The notes under the pieces are model-generated. The model was not told the DNA's origin. It did not search any database and saw only the letters and a list, made by a program, of their open reading frames with translations. Made by a program: the position numbers and the translations under genes. Positions 33,690 to 41,425 of a stretch of DNA of 45,484 bases are shown here, piece after piece; position 1 is the first letter of the stretch, and every line of letters begins with the position of its first letter. The DNA is from an uncultured Candidatus Melainabacteria bacterium (GTDB lineage Bacteria; Cyanobacteriota; Vampirovibrionia; Gastranaerophilales; Gastranaerophilaceae): NCBI GenBank assembly GCA_934692295.1, contig CAKUTL010000008.1, positions 1 to 45,484 on the forward strand, given 5' to 3'.

Positions 33690-33884
33690 ATTTATTATAT
33701 TGTTCCCTCTCCAGGGGAAGAGGGGTTATTTTTCCCTCTCTTTAAATTGTATTAAATACAATTTTAATAAATAAATTATAGTATAAACAAAAATCCTATT
33801 GCTTTATTTATGTATAATGTTAAAATAGTTGTGTAGAAATTTATTAGGTCAAAAGGCTTAGATTAGCAGATGAGGAGGTAGTGC

Positions 33885-35204
33885 ATGATAAGCTCTTTTA
33901 TTTCTTCTCATAGTGTTTTAATTTCCGCAAGTTTATTGATTCTTGCTTATATTTTTATTGCACTTGAGAGAATTCCTAAGGTTACAATTGCTTTGCTTGG
34001 TGGTGCATTGACAATTGTACTTGGGTTAGTTAGCCAAACAAAAGTGTTGGGGGATGCAATAAATCCTCATTACTTTATCAATTTTATTGATTTTAATGTA
34101 ATATTTTTGCTTGTATCAATGATGATAATTGTTTCAATTACCACACGGAGCGGAGTTTTTAATTGGATTGCAAATGAACTTTTAAAATTCACAAAAGGAC
34201 ATCCGATTAAAGTTCTTTGTGCTTTGGGGCTGTTTACAGCAATTACGAGTGCTTTTTTGGATAACGTTACAACTGTAATTTTGATTATGCCGATTACTTT
34301 TGCAATTGCTAAAAAACTTGATATTGACCCTATTCCGTTTTTGCTAACCGAAATCTTTTCATCTAATATCGGAGGAACGGCTACATTGATTGGTGATCCT
34401 CCAAATATTATTATTGGTAGTGCTGGCGGTTTATCATTTATGGATTTTATAAAAGAATTAACTCCTGTAATTCTTGTGATTATGTGCGTTGTTATTTTTG
34501 TTTTAACGTTTATTTTTAGAAAAAAACTTCATGCTTCTCAAGATAAAATGAATGAAGTTGCTAATATAGACAATTCGCATACTATTACGGATAGAGCCTT
34601 GATGATTCGCTCAACTTTAATCTTAGCTTTGGTAATTTTAGGATTTATGTTACATGACGTAATACATATAGAAACTTGTGTTGTTGCAATGCTGGGTGCA
34701 AGTATTTTGCTAATCTTTGAAAAACCAAACGATATTTTGCAAGATGTTGAGTGGAATACAATATTCTTCTTTATTGGATTATTTATCATTATTGGAGGTT
34801 TAGAAGCCTCAGGTGGTATCAAATTGATGGCTGAATGGATTTTGAAGGTTACTCAAGGTTCTCAGGCTGCAACGTCAATGATAATTCTTTGGGCTTCAGG
34901 TGTAATTTCAGGGATTATTGATAATATTCCATATACCGCAACGATGGCACCAATGCTTGTAGAAATTGAAAAAACTATGGGAGCATCTTACGCCTATCCT
35001 TTGTGGTGGGCATTGTCTTTAGGTGCATGTCTTGGTGGCAATATGACAATAATCGGTGCTGCTGCAAATGTTATTGTTTCTGAAAATGCAGCAAAATCAG
35101 GGCATCCTATTGCATTTATGAGATTTTTGAAATATGGAGTTGCGGTTGTTGCAATATCTTTAGCAATTTCTACAGCTTATATTTATCTAAGATTTTTGCA
35201 TTAG
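33885..35204 (+). CDS. ArsB/NhaD (SLC13-like) family ion transporter
   Basis: This is a 439-residue polytopic membrane protein with about 10-12 hydrophobic segments. Features of the ArsB/NhaD ion-transporter superfamily are SAFLDNVTTVILIMP, then IGGTATLIGDPPNIIIG in the first half and the mirrored IDNIPYTATMAPM with GACLGGNMTIIGAAANVI in the second half. This reflects the inverted-repeat architecture. The substrate could be arsenite, Na+/H+ or a dicarboxylate and cannot be assigned by motif. GAGGAGG lies upstream of the ATG. A terminator follows. Confidence 0.9.
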   Translation: MISSFISSHSVLISASLLILAYIFIALERIPKVTIALLGGALTIVLGLVSQTKVLGDAINPHYFINFIDFNVIFLLVSMMIIVSITTRSGVFNWIANELLKFTKGHPIKVLCALGLFTAITSAFLDNVTTVILIMPITFAIAKKLDIDPIPFLLTEIFSSNIGGTATLIGDPPNIIIGSAGGLSFMDFIKELTPVILVIMCVVIFVLTFIFRKKLHASQDKMNEVANIDNSHTITDRALMIRSTLILALVILGFMLHDVIHIETCVVAMLGASILLIFEKPNDILQDVEWNTIFFFIGLFIIIGGLEASGGIKLMAEWILKVTQGSQAATSMIILWASGVISGIIDNIPYTATMAPMLVEIEKTMGASYAYPLWWALSLGACLGGNMTIIGAAANVIVSENAAKSGHPIAFMRFLKYGVAVVAISLAISTAYIYLRFLH

Positions 35205-35218
35205 AGAATTTTACATAG

Positions 35219-35252
35219 AAAAACAGCTCTCTTATTTAGAGGGCTGTTTTTT
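35219..35252. terminator. Bidirectional intrinsic terminator
   Basis: A 14-bp stem (35219-35232 with 35238-35251, one G-T pair) with A and T runs on opposite sides sits between convergent genes. Confidence 0.85.
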
Positions 35253-35272
35253 ATTACTTATAAATAATATTC

Positions 35273-35677
35273 TTAGGAATGAATTTGGAATGGGCATTTA
35301 GTACAATGAGCTTTTGGGTGAAGTACTAGATTGTCTTCCAAATCGTACATTCTTGCAATTCTTGTATCTAGCGGAGCTCCGCAACGTGGACACTTTAATC
35401 CGCCTGCCCCATTTAGAATCAATTGTTTTAAACTTTCAATGATTTCCGGTGAAACAATATCACTTGCAATATCTTTTTCGAGTTTTTTTATTTCGGATGG
35501 TTCGCATTTTAGAACTTTTGCGAGTGCTTGACGAACTGTTACAGGCAAAAATAGTTCTTTACCTGCTTCAACTTCTTCGACATCCTCAAGCGGAATGTTA
35601 GCGGCAATTGCTAAGCCTTTTTGTGTTAAACCTAATTCGTTTCTTTTATTCTGTATAAATCTAGCTAATGTTTGCAT
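35273..35677 (-). CDS. XRE-family helix-turn-helix protein with C-terminal zinc ribbon
   Basis: This 134-residue protein joins two modules. Residues 1-65 form a Cro/CI-type helix-turn-helix (IQNKRNELGLTQKGLAIAA, then IPLEDVEEVEAGK). Residues about 90-134 hold a zinc ribbon with CPRCGAPL and HCTKCPFQ. The combination suggests a DNA-binding regulator with a metal- or nucleic-acid-contacting tail; targets are unknown. The ATG lies six bases after TATCAT and lacks a ribosome site, so the mRNA may be leaderless, as is known for some CI-type repressors. Confidence 0.85.
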   Translation of the reverse strand: MQTLARFIQNKRNELGLTQKGLAIAANIPLEDVEEVEAGKELFLPVTVRQALAKVLKCEPSEIKKLEKDIASDIVSPEIIESLKQLILNGAGGLKCPRCGAPLDTRIARMYDLEDNLVLHPKAHCTKCPFQIHS

Positions 35678-35683
35678 GGCAAA

Positions 35684-35689
35684 ATGATA
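35684..35689 (-). promoter_or_regulatory. -10 element of the XRE gene (leaderless arrangement)
   Basis: TATCAT on the minus strand ends six bases before the ATG, with no Shine-Dalgarno sequence between. Confidence 0.45.
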
Positions 35690-35854
35690 GCATAAAAATC
35701 ATATAATTTCATTTCGATTTTTAATTATTGGGTTATCTATTTTTAGAAGTTTTTAATAATATTAAGAATTGTAACAATAAAATTTAAGGCCTGAAATGTA
35801 GATAACGCAAGGGTTTTGCAATTTAGTACTTTTCGTACACAAACAAAAAGGCAA

Positions 35855-35883
35855 TTATTGAAAAGCAAAATTGTTTATATAAG
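35855..35883 (+). promoter_or_regulatory. Possible promoter of the annexin-like gene
   Basis: TTATTG (35855-35860) and TATAAG (35878-35883) are 17 bases apart, giving a leader of about 30 bases that contains the GGGGA ribosome site. A small GTAC-N5-GTAC dyad lies just upstream at 35827-35839. Confidence 0.35.
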
Positions 35884-35918
35884 TACGGGGAACGAAAAAT
35901 AAAGAATCGGGGAAAATT

Positions 35919-37160
35919 ATGTTGAACGCTACTAACAACACATTTGCTAACATTCCATATTATGGATACTTGCCTATGATGACAACAAATTTTGGTGGAG
36001 ATCTTCAAGTTGCTACAATTGAACCATATTCAGGTTACAATGTGGGTTATGGATTGAATCCGGTTGCTCAACAAACTTGGTGCGGTGGCAGTATTTTCTC
36101 TCAAATGGCAAGGTGTTACGCCGCTGATCCATCTTGCGGCGGCGGTGGTGGTATTAGTTCCGGTATCCCTTCACCAAACACTCCTGGATGGCAAGAAGCA
36201 ATTCGCAGAGGAACAGCACAATTAGTTGCTCCGGTTTTGAATAATATGACAAGTGCTAATTTGAACCGTTGTTTAGGTAATATTCAACAATCAAAATCAG
36301 CATTGGAAGCTCAATTGCAAAATCCAAAAATTACTGATGAACAAAAACAACAAGTTAATGATATGTTAGACAAGATTAAGGCTCAAGAAGATGAATTGAA
36401 GAAAATTGCAGAATCTTCTGATCTTGATCCTCAAACTGCATACCAAAAAGTTGGCGAAATTGAAAAAAGTTTAAGGCCTATTTTGACTGATACAGCTAAG
36501 TTGATAAATGATATTAACAAGGCAAACTCTTCAACTGACAGCTCATCATCAACAGATAGTTCTTCTTCAACAGGTTCTACTGATTCAGCTCAACAATCAG
36601 GTGAAACAGGAACTGCAGCTTCTTCAACTACAACAGATGGTGCCTCTTCAACTGAAGGTGCAGGAGAACATCAAGGAGTAGATGACTTCGCAGACTATCA
36701 AGATGCTATAGAACAGTTCTACGATGCAACAGATGGCTTAGGTACAGATGATGCAAAAATGGAAGAAGTCTTAGAATTTATGGGACAAAGTCCAGATGCA
36801 ACTGTAAAAGTAATGTTGGGTTGGAATAAATACCACTCTGCACAAAATGGTGAATCATTTATGGATGCCTTTATGGATGACGCTGATTCCGGATGGTGCT
36901 GGGCTGGTGGACAAAAAGTAAAATATGGTAAAATGATAAAACAACAATTACTTAAAAAAGCTGAAGAATTAGGCATCTACGATGAATGTAAAGCAGACTT
37001 TGCTGCAATTGACAAAGAAATGGGGTCTGTTTTCATGGTTTATAATAGCGTTGCTAAAAATTATGACAATATCCTAAAGAAAATTGCTGACAAAATGGGT
37101 AGCAAATACGGCTCTCCATCAGCATCAGTTGGTTCTTCGGCAGAATCAAAAGATAAATAA
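35919..37160 (+). CDS. Large unknown protein with a single annexin-like repeat
   Basis: A 413-residue protein in several parts. Residues 1-90 are Tyr/Asn/Gly-rich with four Cys and a poly-Gly run, and no signal peptide. Residues 93-200 form an Ala/Gln/Lys helical region. Residues 203-250 are a Ser/Thr/Gly linker. Residues about 256-325 match an annexin repeat: IEQFYDATDGLGTDD (263-277) corresponds to the annexin start A-x-x-G-x-GTDE. A helix EEVLEFM follows, and acidic residues D316-D323 lie about 40 residues after GLGT, where annexins place the capping Ca2+ ligand. Residues 330-395 are helical. GGGGA lies upstream of the ATG. The annexin assignment is from pattern recognition. Confidence 0.75.
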   Translation: MLNATNNTFANIPYYGYLPMMTTNFGGDLQVATIEPYSGYNVGYGLNPVAQQTWCGGSIFSQMARCYAADPSCGGGGGISSGIPSPNTPGWQEAIRRGTAQLVAPVLNNMTSANLNRCLGNIQQSKSALEAQLQNPKITDEQKQQVNDMLDKIKAQEDELKKIAESSDLDPQTAYQKVGEIEKSLRPILTDTAKLINDINKANSSTDSSSSTDSSSSTGSTDSAQQSGETGTAASSTTTDGASSTEGAGEHQGVDDFADYQDAIEQFYDATDGLGTDDAKMEEVLEFMGQSPDATVKVMLGWNKYHSAQNGESFMDAFMDDADSGWCWAGGQKVKYGKMIKQQLLKKAEELGIYDECKADFAAIDKEMGSVFMVYNSVAKNYDNILKKIADKMGSKYGSPSASVGSSAESKDK

Positions 37161-37277
37161 GAATTTAAAATAAATATCTCATAAATATCTCTATAAATCA
37201 CATAAAATCTCTTTATTCCTCAATATGAGAAATGTGAATAAATATCCTAAAGGTTAGTAAAGTAGTGTAGAAATCGT

Positions 37278-37306
37278 GTCCTGCAAATTTTGCAGGACTT
37301 TTTTTT
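37278..37306 (+). terminator. Intrinsic terminator of the annexin-like gene
   Basis: GTCCTGCA pairs with TGCAGGAC around a five-base loop and is followed by eight T. Confidence 0.9.
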
Positions 37307-37363
37307 ACATATCATATTTAAAATTTTATGAAGGTTGGGTTTTCTAACACAACAATTAATTTT

Positions 37364-37475
37364 ATTGTTCACTTTTTCTTTTTTATTTCGACGAAAAAAG
37401 AAAAAGTAGAACCGAAAAAGAAAAACACGAATGACCGAATGACTCGAGTGATCAGGGGCTATGCCCCCGAACCCC
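37364..37475 (+). repeat. Dispersed intergenic repeat unit 1, copy A
   Basis: It begins ATTGTTCACTTTTTC and ends CCCCCGAACCCC. It contains a TTTTTT...AAAAAA stem around TTTCGACG and a GGGGC-TAT-GCCCC hairpin. A second copy in the same orientation lies at 43479-43565 and lacks about 24 internal bases. Confidence 0.8.
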
Positions 37476-37513
37476 CCATAAGCGTTTGGTCATCCTGAAT
37501 TTATTTCAGGATT

Positions 37514-37646
37514 TCTAGCTAGTGCGTTCGGATAGAGATTCCGAACTAAATTCGGTGTGGATATAATTCCTTGTGTTCAGCAAGAGATTCTTCGGGTATA
37601 TTTGAAATATTTTTTCTCTTTTTTCGGTTTATCCCTCAGAATGACG
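37514..37646 (+). repeat. Dispersed intergenic repeat unit 2, copy A
   Basis: It runs from TCTAGCTAGTGCGTTC through TTCAGCAAGAGATTCTTCGG to CTCAGAATGACG. Related copies are at 43091-43170 (same strand, partial) and 43237-43317 (opposite strand). Confidence 0.8.
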
Positions 37647-37664
37647 TATATGTAAAATTATATC

Positions 37665-37697
37665 AAAAAAAACGGAGGTTGGATTTCCAATCTCCGC
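37665..37697 (-). terminator. Intrinsic terminator of the rpsF-ssb-rpsR operon
   Basis: A 10-bp stem (37673-37682 with 37687-37696, one G-T pair) with a four-base loop. The adjacent run of eight A on the plus strand gives a U tract on the minus-strand transcript. Confidence 0.85.
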
Positions 37698-37721
37698 TTT
37701 TTGTATCTTCTAACTATTTAA

Positions 37722-37949
37722 TTAGTCAAAAACGTAACTAATAATAGATGCTTCTCTAGCTTTTTTAATTGCTTTTGCAATCATTCTTTGGTGAGCTGCA
37801 CAGTTACCAGTAATTCTTCTAGGAATGATTTTACCAGCTTCTGTTAAATATCTTTTTAATTTAGCAGCATCTTTGTAATCAATTGATGTTACTTTATCAG
37901 CACATAGACTACAATTTTTACGTTTTTTCTTATCGTCTTGTCTTGCCAT
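37722..37949 (-). CDS. rpsR: 30S ribosomal protein S18
   Basis: This 75-residue protein has the S18 core DYKDAAKLKRYLTEAGKI and IPRRITGNCAAHQRMIAKAIKKARE. An N-terminal CSLC adds a possible metal-binding pair also seen in some zinc-type S18 proteins, although the second pair is incomplete. S18 pairs with S6 on the small-subunit platform; rpsF lies two genes upstream in the usual rpsF-ssb-rpsR order. A terminator follows. Confidence 0.96.
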   Translation of the reverse strand: MARQDDKKKRKNCSLCADKVTSIDYKDAAKLKRYLTEAGKIIPRRITGNCAAHQRMIAKAIKKAREASIISYVFD

Positions 37950-38019
37950 TTGTTTTAATTGCCTTTCTAGCCTTATATTATTACTACATTATTATTTATT
38001 TTTGACTTTGAATTACTTC

Positions 38020-38436
38020 CTAGAATGGAACTTCTTCATCATCTAATAAAACATCAGTATTAGCTTCCGGAGATGATTCCATTTCGCCGAAGGTTAAAAT
38101 ATCACCTTCTTGATTTGCAGAATTTGAAGGAGCTTGAGAAGCACCGCCCATCAATTCGATAGTTGAAGCCTCAATTTCAAACACTTTCTTATCTGTACCA
38201 TCGTCCATTTTGCTTACGCCACATTGCAATCTTCCTTCAACCAAAACTTTTTGATTTTTTGAAAGACCTGCAACAACAGATTCAAGAGCTTGTCTTTTAG
38301 AAATTACTCTAATCAATGTTTCGTCTTGTGTTCCAATATTCATTACGAAAGATGAAACAGCAACATTGTTTGCTGTAAAACCTGTTTTTGGTGCTTTGTA
38401 AACTATACCTGTAACTACTGCTTTTGCTAATGTCAT
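38020..38436 (-). CDS. ssb: Single-stranded DNA-binding protein
   Basis: This 138-residue protein has an OB-fold domain (about residues 1-100) with VEGRLQCG and LIRVISKRQALESV in the expected places. A Ser/Asn/Gln linker follows, and the acidic tip reads DDEEVPF, the partner-binding tail of bacterial SSB. The N-terminus is less standard than in E. coli SSB. It sits between rpsF and rpsR, the usual place in many bacteria. AAGGAAT lies upstream of the ATG. Confidence 0.93.
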   Translation of the reverse strand: MTLAKAVVTGIVYKAPKTGFTANNVAVSSFVMNIGTQDETLIRVISKRQALESVVAGLSKNQKVLVEGRLQCGVSKMDDGTDKKVFEIEASTIELMGGASQAPSNSANQEGDILTFGEMESSPEANTDVLLDDEEVPF

Positions 38437-38497
38437 TTTAATTATTCCTTTTCATTCAATATCCCAAAACACATTGTTTGGAATGACATATTATAGA

Positions 38498-38797
38498 CTA
38501 AACTGAAGCCTTTTCAGAAACTTCTAAGAACATAGTTCTTAAGATGTTGTCATTTAATCTTAATTGTCTTTTGAATTCAGCAACTTTATCAGCAGGTAAA
38601 GCTAAAATTGTTGTTGAGAAATAACCATCTCTGAAGTTTTGGATTTCGTAAGCTAATTTTTTTCTGCCTACTTTGTCTGTTGATTCAACTGAACCACCGA
38701 AGTCAGAAACAACTGAACCGATTTTTTCGATAAGTTTATCAACTTCTTCTACATCTAAATTTGGCTTGAAGATTGCCATTAATTCGTATTTTCTCAT
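38498..38797 (-). CDS. rpsF: 30S ribosomal protein S6
   Basis: This 99-residue protein has the S6 N-terminus MRKYELMAIFKPNLD, then KIGSVVSDFGGSVESTDKVGRKKLAYEI and the C-terminal RQLRLNDNILRTMFLEV. It binds S18 on the 30S platform. AAGGAG precedes the ATG. On the minus strand TG-A-TACTAT (38842-38850), an extended -10, lies in the gap behind dapF and may drive this operon. Confidence 0.96.
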   Translation of the reverse strand: MRKYELMAIFKPNLDVEEVDKLIEKIGSVVSDFGGSVESTDKVGRKKLAYEIQNFRDGYFSTTILALPADKVAEFKRQLRLNDNILRTMFLEVSEKASV

Positions 38798-38865
38798 TTA
38801 ATTATCTCCTTTTTACTATTTTTCATACTGAATATATCCTAATAGTATCATAAAAACAGAAATTT

Positions 38866-39702
38866 TTACAATATATAGTCTGCGGTGAAGCTGTAATTAG
38901 CAGGTCCGATTAAGAAAATATCAGCATTCGGATTATCTTTAGATCCTCTCCACTCAACATTTACAGCTCCTCCAAGCAAGTTAACTTTGACAGTGTTTTC
39001 TGTTAAGTTATTTAAAACACCAGCTACAACACTTGCACAAGCTCCTGTTCCACAAGCTAAAGTTATTCCGCAACCTCTTTCAAAAACTCTCATTTCTATC
39101 TCTTTTTCAGAAATAACTTTTACAAATTCGGTATTTGTTTTTTCCGGAAAGAACGGATGAACTTCCATATCAGGTCCATAAGTTTTTGCCATATGCAGAG
39201 TATCTTCTTCTGTAAAAATTACGCAATGAGGGTTACCCATTGAAACAGGTGTAATAGAAAATTCTTTATCTTTTACATGTACTGTTCTTTCGCCTTTGAA
39301 AGGGATTTTTTCATCTTCCAAAATCGGAGTACCCATATTTACTTTTACATTCCCGTTTTCTAGAATCTCTGGTTTAATAACTCCTGCCAACGTTTTAACG
39401 CTGAACGATTTTGATGAAACAAGTTTATTATCATAAACATATTTTGCAAAGCATCTCATTCCGTTTCCGCACATTTGAGCAGTTGAACCGTCAGAATTGT
39501 AGAAATACCACGCAATATCAGTTTCTCCATTTGGTTTTGTGTCAGGAATAATCATTCCGTCAGCACCAACTCCAAAATTTCTATCGCATAGTTTTTTTGC
39601 AAGTTCTGACATTGTTAGTCCTGTTTTTTCAAATTCTGAATAATCCAGCACTACAAAATCGTTACCGCAGCCTTGCATTTTTGTTATCTTGATTGTTTTC
39701 AT
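38866..39702 (-). CDS. dapF: Diaminopimelate epimerase
   Basis: This 278-residue enzyme converts LL- to meso-diaminopimelate for lysine and peptidoglycan synthesis. The two catalytic Cys are visible in AQMCGNGMRC and LACGTGACASV. The N-terminal KMQGCGNDFVVLD, the PDMEVHPFFPEKTNTEFV segment and the C-terminal FLIGPA match the family. GAGAGG lies upstream of the ATG. A strong promoter lies in the short gap upstream. Confidence 0.96.
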   Translation of the reverse strand: MKTIKITKMQGCGNDFVVLDYSEFEKTGLTMSELAKKLCDRNFGVGADGMIIPDTKPNGETDIAWYFYNSDGSTAQMCGNGMRCFAKYVYDNKLVSSKSFSVKTLAGVIKPEILENGNVKVNMGTPILEDEKIPFKGERTVHVKDKEFSITPVSMGNPHCVIFTEEDTLHMAKTYGPDMEVHPFFPEKTNTEFVKVISEKEIEMRVFERGCGITLACGTGACASVVAGVLNNLTENTVKVNLLGGAVNVEWRGSKDNPNADIFLIGPANYSFTADYIL

Positions 39703-39725
39703 ATAATTTACCTCTCTTAGGGCAA

Positions 39726-39754
39726 ATTATACAATAACAACAGCATTAGTGCAA
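39726..39754 (-). promoter_or_regulatory. Sigma-70-type promoter of dapF
   Basis: On the minus strand TTGCAC and a perfect TATAAT are separated by 17 bases, all within the 53-base gap before dapF. Confidence 0.75.
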
Positions 39755-39755
39755 A

Positions 39756-40313
39756 TTATGCTTTAACATTCATTGGCTTATAAACGTTTTGTTGAATAGG
39801 AGTTTTGTCCCAATGTTTATAAATCTTTTCACCTAAAATTTGACCGATTGTAGATGAACCGATTGAACCGCCTATGAAAATTAAACCTTTAATAACCGGC
39901 TTCCATTTGTTTGAAACAGGAAGTTTTTCAATAATCGGATTCAAATTCTTTTTCATCCAACCTTCACCCAAGAACATTCCTGCAATACAACCGGCTTCAG
40001 AAAAGAATGTTTTCTTTCGTTCTTCTTTCTTTGCGGTAAGGATATTATAACCACTTGAAACAACAATTAATGGGTTAATATGATCACTTACAAATTTTAC
40101 GCTTTTTGAAACTCCCTTAAATACAGAATCACTTTCTGCAACTCTTTTAACAGCGTTAACGCCTCTTTTAAGAAATGAATTATATTCTGCTCCTGCTTTT
40201 ATGGCATTAACAGTTTGACCTACGGCAACGGGTAACCTACCTAAGTCGCCAGAGGTTGTTTTATCGACATTTCTTATTGCAAATCCAACTGTTGCTACAT
40301 CACTAAATGACAT
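39756..40313 (-). CDS. Small membrane-associated protein, unknown function
   Basis: A 185-residue protein with AAAGGTT upstream of the ATG. It is basic overall, with helical segments that are weakly hydrophobic: NPLIVVSSGYNIL, EAGCIAGMFLGEGWM and VIKGLIFIGGSIGSSTIGQILG. The last, glycine-rich segment is the best membrane candidate. The overall style (short basic helices, a glycine-rich hydrophobic segment, polar N-terminus without signal peptide) resembles the pair at 21712-23360, but I cannot show homology. Function unknown. Confidence 0.65.
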   Translation of the reverse strand: MSFSDVATVGFAIRNVDKTTSGDLGRLPVAVGQTVNAIKAGAEYNSFLKRGVNAVKRVAESDSVFKGVSKSVKFVSDHINPLIVVSSGYNILTAKKEERKKTFFSEAGCIAGMFLGEGWMKKNLNPIIEKLPVSNKWKPVIKGLIFIGGSIGSSTIGQILGEKIYKHWDKTPIQQNVYKPMNVKA

Positions 40314-40417
40314 AAAACGCGTTAACCTTTCACACTACTATACCTTACATTTATATAAAGTATTTTTAGAATGTGAAATTGCACAAGAGGAAAATATCTT
40401 TACATTTGTTAAAAAAA

Positions 40418-41413
40418 TTATGAATTGCAGACAACAGAAGCAATCTGGGAGGCTGAAATTTTTAAACAACTTAATTTTTCACAAGTTGTTTGACGTCTTG
40501 CCCACAAACATGGTTTCAATTCACAATTATCATTTGCCATTATCGGAACAACATTGTCATTTTTAGGAATCAAAGCTTCAACATCAGTAGGTCCAAAAAT
40601 AACATACGTTTTAGTATGTAACGCAACCGCCACATGTAAAGGAGCAGAATCTGAACACAAGAATTTATCAGCAGAAGAAATCAATTCTGCTAAATCTCTT
40701 AAGTTTTTAGTTGTTCCATAAAGATTTTCAAAGTTCTGAGTACGAACATTTTGCATAATTGTTTCAATACATTCTTTATCGTCCGGTCCGCCAACAAGTC
40801 GTACCTTTTTGCCTTCCGCTACAAGTAAATCTATTACTTTAGCCCAAACTTCTGGAGTAATTGTTTTAATACAACCTTTTTGAACGCTTAATTTGCTAAC
40901 TCCGGGGTGAATCAATACAGAATTAGCTATTTTTTCCTTTGGCTGAACATTTATTTCTGGAAGTTCAGTATTAAAATCAGTTATATTTCTAATTAAGTCA
41001 TGGTACATTTTACAGGCATATTGTTTTTTGTTCAATCGCATTGCATGAGTTAATAAAATTTTGCTTAAAAATCCTGTATCATACCCACAGCGGACTTTTA
41101 TTCCTGTTAAGAAAAGAAGAATGCTTATAAGTTTATTCCCTCCGGAAGACAAGACTAAGTCGTAATGTCCAGCCCAAGCTGCTTGCAACAGCTTAAACAT
41201 TTCAGAGTACTTGTTTTTTCCTTTGACATCAATCAAAATCAATTCATCAATAACGTCAGTTAAATCCTTAACCCCCTTGCTGCGAGGTTCTAGTGCTAAT
41301 GTTATTTCTGCATTTGGGTATTGTTTTTTTAGCGAAATTAATGTTGGTAAGAAAAATATCTCATCACCAATTCCGCCAAAATTTATTGCTAATATTTTCT
41401 TCTTTTTGTCCAT
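40418..41413 (-). CDS. Glycosyltransferase family 9 (heptosyltransferase-like)
   Basis: This 331-residue GT-B-fold enzyme begins with KKKILAINFGGIGDEIFFLP, the GT9 nucleotide-sugar-donor-side start, followed by LISLKKQYPNAEITL. The C-terminal half has IHPGVSK, VRLVGGPDDKE, LRDLAELISSADKFLCSDSAPLHVA and TYVIFGPTD, typical of ADP-heptose:LPS transferases. It probably adds a sugar to lipopolysaccharide core or a similar glycan. I start it at the ATG at 41413; the longer reading from a TTG at 41431 would include the -10 hexamer itself. The N-terminus sits just beyond the hydF stop. Confidence 0.9.
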   Translation of the reverse strand: MDKKKKILAINFGGIGDEIFFLPTLISLKKQYPNAEITLALEPRSKGVKDLTDVIDELILIDVKGKNKYSEMFKLLQAAWAGHYDLVLSSGGNKLISILLFLTGIKVRCGYDTGFLSKILLTHAMRLNKKQYACKMYHDLIRNITDFNTELPEINVQPKEKIANSVLIHPGVSKLSVQKGCIKTITPEVWAKVIDLLVAEGKKVRLVGGPDDKECIETIMQNVRTQNFENLYGTTKNLRDLAELISSADKFLCSDSAPLHVAVALHTKTYVIFGPTDVEALIPKNDNVVPIMANDNCELKPCLWARRQTTCEKLSCLKISASQIASVVCNS

Positions 41414-41419
41414 GACTTT

Positions 41420-41425
41420 ATTATA
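41420..41425 (-). promoter_or_regulatory. -10 element of the GT9 gene (leaderless arrangement)
   Basis: A perfect TATAAT on the minus strand ends six bases before the ATG at 41413. It overlaps the last codons of hydF. Confidence 0.5.

Larger units (their letters stand above)
37161..37721. other. Gene-free island with dispersed repeats
   Basis: I find no gene here. It holds the terminator of the annexin-like gene, repeat unit 1 (37364-37475), a hairpin ATCCTGAA / TTCAGGAT (37492-37512), repeat unit 2 (37514-37646) and the terminator of the ribosomal-protein operon. Base composition is visibly less AT-rich than the flanks. Confidence 0.8.

Noticed and set aside
33703..33739. Short repeated CCCTCT / AGAGGG hairpins beside the tRNA as a tandem repeat array
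   Set aside because: Only three short alternating elements, too few for an array; CRISPR-like spacing is absent here and everywhere else in the window.
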